DNA from: Paenibacillus sp. CC-CFT747
GTDB lineage: Bacteria > Bacillota > Bacilli > Paenibacillales > NBRC-103111
Assembly: GCA_030323305.1 (NCBI GenBank)
Contig: CP106741.1
Coordinates: forward strand, 5,145,501-5,209,500
Direction: 5' to 3'
DNA length: 64,000 nucleotides
The notes beneath the pieces were generated by a model, which had not been told where the DNA came from, ran no database searches, and saw only the letters and a program-made list of their open reading frames with translations. Positions 48,482 to 58,509 of this stretch are shown piece after piece (position 1 is the first letter of the stretch; each line of letters starts with the position of its first letter). The position numbers and the translations under genes were made by a program.

Positions 48482-51400
48482 ATGAGTGGTATTAAACCGA
48501 TTTATCGCCGATTGACCAGTGTGATGGCTGCTTTAGGTTTAGTTCTGTCCTTGTTGCCCTCCCCGGATCCGCTGCTGCGGAAGGAACGGCCCCCGCCGTT
48601 GTAAACCTGGCTAACGCCGGCTTCGAGGAACCGGCTTCCGGAACCTATATTCCCGGCTGGAATCAAGTGTTCGGCAACGGGGAATCCGATGTCTATTATT
48701 CGGTGAATTCTTCTGAACATTATGAAGGCGCTTACAGTTTGTTGCTGGATGATCGAAATTCGGTCCGAGCCCTTGGTCTGGAATCCAATCCGGTCCCGGT
48801 TACGCCGGGCAAGAGCTATTCCGCTTCCGCCATGATGAAGGTCGAAGCCGGCTCGATGGCCATCTACTTCCGTTTCTTCGACGCTTCGGGAACGAAGGTA
48901 GGCGAGGCTGCGAATTGGGTCACGCCCACCAACGGACAATGGGTGAAGAACGCCGCCTCCTCGGTCGTTCCTGATAATGCGGTTAGTGCGGCGGTTCTCC
49001 TCTATTCGTCGGCTCCCGGACTGACCAAAGGGTATGCGGACTCCGTAAAAGTGCAGGAGAACGAGATCGGCACGTTCGAAAGAATCGGCGGCGTGGTCAG
49101 AGGCATGATCAACGAAGCTTCGATCAACGGCACGGAAAACGGGAAGAACGTCATGTATACCGTGTTCAAAGGACGGGACGAGGTTCCCACGGCTTTTGCC
49201 GTTATCGACGCCTTGACCCGGGAGGTACTGCACACTTACCCGATGCCTGGCGTCGAAGCCGCCTGGGGCATCAAGGTAGCGACTGACGGGCGCGTATACA
49301 TCGGGACCCACTATGACGGGGGCCTTTACCGTTATACCCCCGGAAGCGATAAGCTGGAATCCTTGGGCAACTTTGCAGGGGAAACGCATATCTTCTCCAT
49401 GGAAGCGGGACCGGACGGTAAAATCTTTGCAGGCTCCTATCCGAACGGCAATCTGTTTGAATACGATCCCGCCACGAATCAGATTACGGATCTTGGTGAG
49501 CTTGATCCCGAGCAGAAATATTTGCGTTCACTCGCCTATGATGCCAAGCGCAATGTCCTCTATGCCGGCGTCGGAGGGAACAAGAGCCGGATTTACAAGA
49601 TCCTGTCCGACGGAACCCGCAAGGAGCTGCTCGGCACGTTGATTCCGGGGGCGGAGACAACTACGCTTGGCCCTACAGCATGGATTTTGAAGAGGACCGG
49701 CTGTTCGTCAAATTCTCCAACGGTGACCTTCTGGTCGTGACGCCTGAGGATACGGTCGACTATTACGATCCCGACGGACAGGATATCCATTCCGGCGCGG
49801 TGGCCTCGATTCCGGGTCAGCCCGGGAAAGTGCTCTTTACTTTGGGCTACAACCTGTACGTCTATGACAGTAGTACCCGCTCGTCTACCCTGCTTAAGGA
49901 AATCGAAGGCGGAACGAATTTTCATGATGGGGCCTTCGTCGATTTGAAAAGCACGGAATGGCCCGGCATGACCTTTGTAGGCATGGGAGCCTACGGAAAC
50001 ATGCTCTACTACAACCTCTCCACCGGCAAGACATTGGTAGAGCCCGCCCATTACAGCGGAGCTCCGATTCTCATCCAAAGCATTCATAAGGGATTAGACA
50101 ACAAAATGTACGTGGCCGGCTACATGTCAGGTCTGGCGTCCTATGATCCGGTGACGGGAGCCGTATCGGATACCAATCCGCTCGGTCAAATTGAATCGTC
50201 CGCCATCCGCAAAGGAAAAATGATCTTGGGCGCCTACGCCGGAGCCCGTATTCTGGAATACGATCCGGCTAAACCTTTCTCGGGCTCTAACCCGGTTCAG
50301 CTCTTCGATATGCGCAAGGACAGCCAAGACCGTCCGTTCGCTATGGCGTATGCCGAAGACCGGGATCAGCTGTTTGTCGGAACGGTTCCGAACACAACCT
50401 CGCTGCAGGGAGCTTTGGCGATGTATGACTTTGCCACCGGCAAGCTGGATGTCTTCCGCAACATCGTGAAGAACCAGAGCCTCATCTCCATCGTTTACAA
50501 GGATGGACTGGTCTACGCGGGCACGACGGTTTACGGAGGGCTCGGAACCGACGGACCTACGGAAACAAGCGGCAAGCTGATCATTTTTGACCCCGCCACC
50601 AAGACGAAGATTTATGAGAGCGCGCCGGTAACCGGACGCAAAGGAGTAACGGGACTCTCGGTTGGACCGGACGGCCTGATCTGGGGGTGGCCGAGGATAC
50701 GATCTTTAAATTCGACCCCTCCACGCGACAATATGTATACAAGGCCGCCAAGCTTCGCCGGTATAAAGCGGACGGCACCACTTGGACGTACGCCTTCCTG
50801 CAACCGGGAAAAGACGGCAACATGTACGGAACGTCCCGCGGTCAATTCTTTATGATGAAGCCGGAAACGAATGAATTCATTCTTCTTAATTCCAGTTTCG
50901 GCAACTATTTGAACCGGGACCCCTTCGGCAATTTCTACTTCTCCGACAACAGCTCGGTCCTGTGGAAGTATACGCCTCCCGGTGTGAAATCGGATTTTCA
51001 GGCTCCCGTGACCAAGGCCCTTCTGGACCCGCCTAATCCTAACGGAAAGAACGGCTGGTATACGGCTCCGGTCACCGTCAGCCTGCAGGCCACGGATAAC
51101 CGTTCCGGCGTCACGGAAACGGTGTACAGCCTGGATTCCGGCAGCACCTGGGCAGCCTACACGGCTCCTATTCGGCTGGATCGCAATGGCGTGAATACCG
51201 TGCAGTACAAATCAACGGATAAGGACGGCAATGTCGAGTCCGCTCAAAGCATTATCTTGTCCATCGACACGGCTGCTCCGGTCATCGAGATTAAAGAGCC
51301 AGTCGGGAAAAGCTACAGCACATCAGAAGAGCTGGCCGTAAGCATCGCCCTCTCCGATAGTGATTCGGGGATAGACCAAGCCGCGACTCTTGTCCAACTG

Positions 51401-51739
51401 GACGGTCAAACCGTGTCACCGGATGCCCGGCTTCCTCTCTACACCCTGCCGCTCGGCGAGCATACGCTCTCGGTCACAGCGGTCGATCAGGCGGGCAACA
51501 GCCTGACCAAGGAAGTCTCGTTCACAACGGAATCGAACGTCGATTCCCTTCGTAGTCTAGTGGCTGCCTTCACGGCCAAAGGCTGGATCGATAACGCAGG
51601 AATCAGCAACAGCCTGACCAGCAAACTGGAACAGGCCGATCCGACATCCTTCCTGAATGAGGTTTCCGCCCAAGCCGGAAAGCACATTCAAAACGATGCC
51701 GCCGGCTACCTGATCCGTGATGCGGAAACTTTGAAGTAA
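48482..51739 (+). CDS. Large secreted CBM / propeller / Ig-like / FIMAH protein (frameshifted)
   Basis: About 1085 residues in four frame pieces (breaks near 48575, in the G5 run 49647-49651 and in the G5 run 50683-50687). A signal peptide (TSVMAALGLVLSLLPSP) leads into a CBM4/9-like sandwich (NLANAGFEEPASGTYIPGW). A long beta-propeller with repeated YNGxLYxYDPxT-type blades follows (GGLYRYTPGSDKL, GNLFEYDPATNQI, KLIIFDPATKTKI), then an OmpL47-like Ig domain (NGWYTAPVTVSLQATDN) and a C-terminal FIMAH helical domain (GWIDNAGISNSLTSKLEQA). The start is uncertain: AAAGGAG abuts the ATG at 48482. It is probably a surface glycan-binding or -degrading protein under the divergent GntR-SBP regulator. 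Confidence 0.78.
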
Positions 51740-51757
51740 GTCATCTTGTGCAATAAA

Positions 51758-51802
51758 CACAAAGAAGCACCCTCGCTTTTCAAGCGAGGGTGCTTCTTTG
51801 TG
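51758..51802. terminator. Strong bidirectional terminator
   Basis: A perfect 21-bp inverted repeat starting CACAAAGAAGCACCCTCG with a three-base loop. It separates the convergent secreted-protein gene and FAD oxidoreductase gene. Confidence 0.85.
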
Positions 51803-51845
51803 ATAGGAACTTTAGGATTGTATGGCTCAATGAGCTCTACTTCCC

Positions 51846-53244
51846 TCAACATTCTTCATCAAATTCAATCACAGAACCTGCCAGAGCGGCCGTTTGCCGC
51901 CTCTCCCCTACACCGAGCCAGGCTCCCTGGCGGCTCAACCGCTCCTGCAGCCCTTTGATCTCAATTTCCCGGAATCCTTGGTGGCCGCTTGCTGCCATGG
52001 CTGCCGCCGTTCCAGCCGCTTGCCCCATGGCAAAGCAATTGGGCATCACCCGCAGCGACCCTTGAACGGGCCGGTCGGAAGAAACGGCACGTCCCGCCAC
52101 AATCAGATTGGCTTTGCCAACCGGCAGCATGCAGCGGTAGGGTACTCCGTGAGACTCTCCCTTGGGCAAATGCTTGATCGCCATAGCGCTGCCCGCATGG
52201 GCCAGATGAATATCGATGAAATAGGAATTGCGGGCGATATCGTCTTCAAATGTACGCATGGTTAAAAAATCCTCAACCACCAAGGTGTAATCGCCGACAA
52301 TGCGTCTCGTTTCGCGTATCCCGATTTGATCCCCGGTATGAACAAGATGCGCGTTCTCAAAGCCGGGAACATAACGGTGCAGAAAGGCCATCTGCCGGGC
52401 AATCAGCTGCCGGCCTTCTACGGCAGCCCGTGTAAGATCCTCCGCCTTGGTCCCGTCAACCCCGAAAATATGGCCAAAATTGAAACCGGCCACGTAAGGA
52501 GTCACCCAGGCAATCCCGGAAATTCTCCTCCTCCCTGCCGGCAGATCTCCTCGTTCCTGGGCCTCGACCACCGTTTTCTCCAGCTGCAGGCTTTGTCCGG
52601 TTTCTTCCAGGAAGGCCTGAAACTTGGCCCTGTCGGCCCCGGCTACTAAATAACACATGGTTCCGGGCTGCAGTTCTCCGTCTTCTCCCCCTTATGGAAG
52701 GGCACTCCGGACAAGGCGGCCAAATCGGCGTCTCCCGTGGCATCGATATACAGCTTCGCTTGGATGACGGAACGGCCTGACTTGTTGTTGACCACCACGC
52801 CAGTAATCGTTTCTCCCTCTACCAGCACCTGTTCGACGGCCGTATGAAAGAGCAGCGTGGTGCCGCTCTCCGCCACGACTTCATCGTAAACACGCTTCAA
52901 CACTTCCGCGTCAATGGGGACCCAGTCGATCTTGTCTTCGTTCAACTCCCGATAGTCGCCGCCGGCTTCTTGTTTCATCCGGTCCAGCAGCTCAAGTCCA
53001 ATCCCCGGATCACCGCCTTCTCCCCGTCGGTATAAGGGCAGAAGGCCGGTACCAGGGCGGCCGTTGCCATACCGCCCAAGTAGCCGCGTTGTTCGACGAG
53101 AAGCGTCCTCGCCCCGTTACGGGAAGAGGCCAGGGCGGCGGCAATTCCGGCAGGCCCTCCGCCCACAACTACGACATCCGGGGTATAGGAGACGGGCAGC
53201 TCTTGAGAGGGAATGGTAACGGTTCGCTTAGCTTCTATCGTCAT
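51846..53244 (-). CDS. FAD-dependent oxidoreductase (PF12831-like; frameshifted)
   Basis: About 466 residues, split at 53003-53006 and 52687-52691 by missing bases in C/G runs. The dinucleotide motif is DVVVVGGGPAGIAAALASSRNG, followed by EQRGYLGGMATAALV. YIDATGDADLAALSGVPF, YRCMLPVGKANLIVAGRAVSSDR and MGQAAGTAAAMA are typical of the PF12831 group. It has no signal peptide. It lies 12 bases after the third importer's solute-binding protein gene, so it is probably co-transcribed and acts on the imported sugar or its derivative. Confidence 0.85.
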
Positions 53245-53256
53245 TTGGCTCTCCTC

Positions 53257-54785
53257 CTACTTTTTCGTTTTTCCATACCAGTCATTGACTTCCTTCACGC
53301 TTGCTTCGCCGCCCGCCGCCTTGTATTTCTGAACGAAAGCGTCATAGCTGGCAAAACCGTCTACTCCCATCACGTACTTGATCGTTTGCTCGTTCATCAT
53401 GGCCGTAAGCGATCCGTTGTTCCGGGAGAACTCGGGAAGAAAAGGACTCTTGCCAAGCGGGTCGGAAAAGCGTACATCGGCCGGCAGCTTGTTGTTTAAA
53501 TAATCCCATGCATCAAACAAGCGCATATCCTTCCTCACTCTGGCTTGCCAATAAGTCGGATAATTTTTCTCGTCCGCCCCCATTAGAAAATTGTTAGCCT
53601 GGTTTCTTTCATCGGCGAAGATCGGCAGGATAGGGGTATAGGCTCCGTCTTTGAAAGTGTGATGCTTCCCTTCTTCTCCAATGGCCATGAGCTTGAACGT
53701 ATCCTTCTCCAGCTTGGCGTTCATCCATTTGATGGCTTCCTCGGGATGCTTGGAAGACTTCGGGATATAGGTGACACGGTCCCATCCCGATGCCATCCCC
53801 AGTCCCGATTTTCCTCCTGGTCCTTTCAAGGCGGGCAAATAGGTCCATTTGGCATCCGGCTGGTTCTTCTTTAGAGCATCGGTGAGCGACGGCACATCCG
53901 ACCAGCTCATCGGAATCACGCCGGCTTTCCCGCTTGAAAATTTTTCTTTAACGTTGGCGTCCTTGTTGATCGCAAATTCTTTATCCAGCAGGCCGTCTTT
54001 ATAAAGTCCGTTCATATAGGTGACATAGTCTTTATAAGCCGGATCCAGAACGCGTGGTGCCAGTTTTCCATCCAGCGCATTCCAGTTATTGGCCAGTCCG
54101 AACGCCCCTGCTAGGTTCTCCACAAACGGAGCATCGGATTTAATGGCAAGCGGAACATTCTTGTCCCCGTTCCCGCCTGGGTCCTTCTCCTTGAAGGCTT
54201 TCAGCACTGCCGCAAGCTCATCAGTGGTGGTCGGTACTTTCAAGCCCAGCTTATCCAGCCAGTCCTGGCGGATCATGAGGCTGGCAGCAGCCGATTCCGT
54301 CGCGCTGGTCGGAATGCCGTACAGCTTCCCGTCGATTTTGGCCGATTCCAATGTCTCCGGTGACAGAGAGGCTTTAATATTCGGACCGTACTTATCTAAT
54401 AGGGGTCCGAGATCGAGAAGCGCACCCCGTTTGGCATAATCGGAATACAGCGCCTTCATGTCCACGCTGCCCAAGGTGGTAATGGCATCGTAGGCTTCCC
54501 TGAAGAAAGGATGAGGTTCAGCTTGTCTTCCGGCTTGTCTTGGGGAAGCATGTCATACTGCACCTTGTACCCGGTTTTCTCTTCCAGCATCTTGGCAACC
54601 GGATAAGTGTTGTAATCGTCCTTCATCCAGATTTGCAAGGATTTTAACGTTGGCTTGGCCTGGCTGGCTTCTCCCGCACCGGAACGGAGATCCGCTTCAT
54701 TGGCTTTGTTTCCACATCCCGCTGCAGCGACGGCCATTAATCCCGCCAAAGCAACAGGGGTCCATTTTTTAGTCGTAGGCTTCAT
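53257..54785 (-). CDS. Extracellular sugar-binding lipoprotein of a CUT1 importer (frameshifted)
   Basis: About 510 residues. The lipobox is AAAGC near residue 24. The SBP fold is recognisable from LQIWMKDDYNTYPVAKML, VQYDMLPQDKPEDKLNLILSSG and SLMIRQDWLDKLGLKVP. One missing base near 54500 joins SSG to AYDAITTLGSVDMK. The protein ends in VKEVNDWYGKTKK. It serves the two permeases upstream, with a 71-base gap. Confidence 0.92.
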
Positions 54786-54856
54786 AGAATTTCCTCCTCA
54801 AGTTTATAAGTTCAATGATTTGATGTCCCAAGAAACGATCATCAGAAATTGCGCTA

Positions 54857-55735
54857 TCATCCTTTAACCGAGCCGATCAACACTCCTTTGATGAAATACT
54901 TCTGGAGAAAGGGATAGACCAGCAGGATGGGGATCGTTGATGCGATCACTGTGGCGGCCTGGACCCCTTCGGAGGAAACGTTCATCAGGTCATCGGCATT
55001 ACGGTCCAGACCGGCGGTGACGGAGTTAGCATCCATCACAATATCGCGAAGGTAGAGCTGCAGCGGCTTCAGAGACGGACTGTTGATATACAGCATGGGG
55101 CTGAAGAAATCGTTCCAATACGATACCGCATAGAACAGGCCAATGGTGGCCAGAACCGGTCCGCTCAGCGGAAGAATGATGCGGAAGAGAATGGTCCAAT
55201 CTTTGGCACCGTCCATCTTGGCGGATTCCTCCAGGCTTTCGGGAAGGCTCTCATAATAGCTCTTGATCACGAGCATGTTGAACACACTGATTAAGGCTGG
55301 AAGAATGAGCGACCCGAGAGTATTCAGCAATCCCAATTTTCTGACCAGCAAGTAATTAGGGATAATTCCCCCGCTGAACATCATGGTAAAAACGAACAGA
55401 ATAAGAATGACACTAACCCCGGGAAGCTTCCGCTTGGAGAGCGGATAAGCGGTGACGGCCGTGATTAGCAGGGAAAGCAAAGTCCCGACAACCGTCACTC
55501 CTACGGAGATAAGAAATGACCGGATAAACTGAGGTGAGGTGGCCACAAACTTCATCGTATCCAGCTGAAAGCCGATGGGGAACAAGCCTATCTTACCGGA
55601 AAGGACGGCCCACTCCGCACTTACCGCTTTGGCCAGGACATTGGCAAAGGGCAGAAGGGTGGAAAGAGCCATGAGAATCAAAACCAGGTAGATGACGGCA
55701 TCCAGCGTGTAATCGGCATATGTTCTTTTGTTCAT
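54857..55735 (-). CDS. CUT1 ABC transporter permease, MalG/YtcP-like
   Basis: An intact 292-residue, six-helix membrane protein. The ATPase-contact loop is LEESAKMDGAKDWTILFRIILPLSGP and the end PFLQKYFIKGVLIGSVKG. It lies nine bases after the LplB-like permease gene. Confidence 0.95.
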   Translation of the reverse strand: MNKRTYADYTLDAVIYLVLILMALSTLLPFANVLAKAVSAEWAVLSGKIGLFPIGFQLDTMKFVATSPQFIRSFLISVGVTVVGTLLSLLITAVTAYPLSKRKLPGVSVILILFVFTMMFSGGIIPNYLLVRKLGLLNTLGSLILPALISVFNMLVIKSYYESLPESLEESAKMDGAKDWTILFRIILPLSGPVLATIGLFYAVSYWNDFFSPMLYINSPSLKPLQLYLRDIVMDANSVTAGLDRNADDLMNVSSEGVQAATVIASTIPILLVYPFLQKYFIKGVLIGSVKG

Positions 55736-55744
55736 GCGGCCCTC

Positions 55745-56710
55745 CTACCAGATACTCCGGTTTAATAGTTTTTTGCTTAGCCAGTTGCCGGAAACAATCA
55801 GCAGGAAGCCGACAACCGAGTTGAACAGGCCCACGGCCGTACTGAAGCTGTAATCCAGCTTGCCGAGACCGACGCGGTACACATAGGTTCCTATGACATC
55901 GCCGGTTTCGTAGACGACCGGGTTGTACAGGGTTAGAACCTGCTCCGTACCAGCTTCCAGAAGGTGGCCGATCCTCAAGAGAAACATGAGGACAATCGTG
56001 GGGGCGATCCCCGGAAGGGTAATATGGATCATTTGCTTGATTCGCCCGGCTCCATCCAGTGCGGCCGCTTCATACTGATCCTGCTCTATCCCCGCAATCG
56101 CCGCGATAAAAATGATGGCGTTCCAGCCGACTTCCTTCCATCCCGCCGTGAGGACCAGCACGCTCCGGAAATAGTTGTTATCGATCAGAAAAGAAATCGG
56201 GCTGCCTCCAAGGGCCACAATCATTTCATTGATCAATCCACCGCTCGGAGACAGAATGTTGACGAACAGTCCGGCTATAATGACCCAGGACAAGAAATGC
56301 GGCAGGTACACGATCGTCTGGACAAGACGCTTGAACCACATTTTGGCCACTTCGTTCAGGAAGAGAGCAAGCAGAATGGGTATGGGAAAGAGAATAACAA
56401 TTTTGTAGAAGCTGATTAGTAAAGTGTTGCGGAACACCCTGCCGAATTCATCGGATACCATCAGCTTCTGAAATTGCTCCAGGCCCACCCACTTACTGCC
56501 GCTGATGCCGTCGAAAATATTAAAGTCCTGAAACGCAATCAGAATGCCGTACATGGGCGTGTACTTGAAAAGGATAAGGAAGATCATTCCGGGAACCAGC
56601 ATCGAGTACAGGCCGAGGTTTCCTTTTATTACTCGCAGGCGGCTGTTGGTCTTGGCCCTTTCGCTTGTTTTCGGATCCGGTCTTTGCAGTTCGGCAGCGG
56701 TAATGCTCAC
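55745..56710 (-). CDS. CUT1 ABC transporter permease, LplB-like
   Basis: About 321 residues. The start is set at GTG 56708-56710 because GGAGGTG lies six bases upstream; a TTG at 56725 is less likely. Six membrane helices and the loop QYEAAALDGAGRIKQMIHITLPGI mark an LplB-type permease. It follows the two-component response regulator gene and opens the third importer. Confidence 0.93.
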   Translation of the reverse strand: MSITAAELQRPDPKTSERAKTNSRLRVIKGNLGLYSMLVPGMIFLILFKYTPMYGILIAFQDFNIFDGISGSKWVGLEQFQKLMVSDEFGRVFRNTLLISFYKIVILFPIPILLALFLNEVAKMWFKRLVQTIVYLPHFLSWVIIAGLFVNILSPSGGLINEMIVALGGSPISFLIDNNYFRSVLVLTAGWKEVGWNAIIFIAAIAGIEQDQYEAAALDGAGRIKQMIHITLPGIAPTIVLMFLLRIGHLLEAGTEQVLTLYNPVVYETGDVIGTYVYRVGLGKLDYSFSTAVGLFNSVVGFLLIVSGNWLSKKLLNRSIW

Positions 56711-56774
56711 TCTAAGCACCTCCAATCGATAGGATTTGGTCTATCTTCATCCTACCTTGCCCCTGCTCCTATTC

Positions 56775-58509
56775 CTATATAACGGCGATGACATCTCCTG
56801 TTCGACTGATGACCTTATGGACAAGGACAAAGGACAAGCCCGCGTCCTTCGGACCGGGCTTGTCGGATATTCCTACCTCTACGGCACCTTGCCGGCTATC
56901 CTTGTTTAATTTCACTGGGGAGAACCCCCAATACCTTTGAAAGAGCTTGGAGAAATAGCCGACATTCGTATAGCCGACCTTTTGGGCCGCATCCTGAACT
57001 TTGGATCCGTCCTGAAGATGCTGCTTGGCCCGAAGCATCTTGCGCTTGACCACATAATCCGAGAAGGTTTCCCCTACTTCATGCTTGAAGAGCCGGCTAA
57101 GGTAGGAAGAGTTGATAAAGAAGCGCCCGGCTATCGCATGCAGGCTGATGTCCTGATCGATCTCCTTCTCCACCGTATCGAGAATGCTCTGAATGAGCTT
57201 GGCTCCGCCCCCTTGGCTTGCGATTTCTCCAAAGCGAAATTGGCGAGCGACCGGGCGATCCGCACCAGACACCCGATGACTTGCTCTCGTGTCTGGAGGC
57301 TTTGCAGGCTGCCGAAGTAAATAAAATCCTCGCCCGCCGCTTCTTGAATCGCCCAATTGTTCGATTTGGCTATCTGAAAAAAGAGATGGAACAGATGAAG
57401 GACACAAACTTGAGCCTCTTCTACCGTACCGGCTTGATCCAGGCTTAGCTCCGCCAGCTGCAGCACCGCCGCCTCGGCTTTAGCCAGGTTGCCCGTCTCA
57501 ATACCAATTTCCAGCTCACGTTCCGCTGATGAGGGAAGGGTCACCTTATCGGATACATCCTGTTCTTCCGAATAGGGGATGGCAATATCGCGTCCATACA
57601 TGACCCGTTTCTGAAGAGAATCCTTCGCCTGGCCATAGAGAAGCGGAACAGCGTCTCCTCCGATCCCTGTTCCACTTATTCCGGCGCTCGCGGTCAGCTT
57701 CAGAATTTCCTTCACTGTAGTGAGGACTTTGGCAACCGAGTAGCCGATCCTCAGCTTGAACTCTCCCTCCTCTTCCTCCTCTTCCTCCTCGGAGCTTTGA
57801 AACAAAACAACGCAGCGGCCCTGCTCATCTTGAAAAACTCCGCCGTTGTGATCATAAATGATTTCTCCCGCGATGCTTTTCAGGGAAAATTGCAGCAGGC
57901 CGCTGTCCTTTTCCTGGAAGCGGTGTTCTTCTTCCGGCAGGGGATCCATATCGAACAGGACGACCGTATAGCATGACGTTCTGTCCAGCCCGATCTGCAG
58001 ATCCCGGCTTTTCAGATCAAGCTCCCACTGCGCATAAGCCCCCTTATCCAATTCAGAAAGAAATGCTCTCTCAGTCGAGGAAGATGATTCTTCCATTGAA
58101 GAGCGAGGGTCTCATGATTATGGCGCTGCTCCCTCTCCGCTCTGACCTTCTCCGCCGTTTCCACTACCGCATCCCGGATTTCTTCATTGCTGGCGGGCTT
58201 AAGCAAGTATTTCTGAACTCCGTATTCCATGGCGGACCGGGCATAGTCAAAATCGTCATAACCGCTCAAAATAATCACCCGAATCGTCGGGTTATGCTGC
58301 GCAATCCTCCCCGCAAGGGTAATTCCATCCATTCCCGGCATACTCACGTCGGTCAAGACGATATCCGGCTTGGTCCTTTCCATGAGGCGAAGCGCTTCCT
58401 CTCCGTTCTCCGCCACTCCGACAATATCAATGCCATGCCTTTCCCATGGAATCATCGTCGCTACCCGGGTTCTAATGCCCGGTTCATCTTCCACCACTAA
58501 CACATTCAA
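56775..58509 (-). CDS. YesN-like response regulator with AraC output (frameshifted)
   Basis: About 535-575 residues in three frames (breaks near 58080 and 57190, possibly a third near 56905). The receiver domain has VVEDEP and LTDVSMPGMDG with the phosphorylated Asp near residue 54, and KYLLKPA. The middle region is acidic with a run of eight glutamates (57766-57793). The C-terminal AraC domain reads SLHAIAGRFFINSSYLSRLFKHEVG, VQDAAQKVGYTNVGYFSKLFQRYWGFSP. A terminator hairpin lies inside the annotated tail, so the true stop is probably just after GFSP. Its ATG overlaps the kinase stop. Confidence 0.88.
56836..56861 (-). terminator. Candidate terminator after the response regulator
   Basis: The hairpin AAGCCCG / CGGGCTT with a GC-rich interior is followed by GTCCTTTGT on the minus strand. 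It overlaps the open tail of the response regulator, suggesting that the true stop lies upstream. Confidence 0.45.
57766..57793. repeat. Trinucleotide-like CTC/TTC repeat encoding poly-Glu
   Basis: A run of TCC/TTC/CTC triplets on the plus strand encodes eight consecutive glutamates in the linker of the response regulator. It is a low-complexity tract. Confidence 0.7.
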
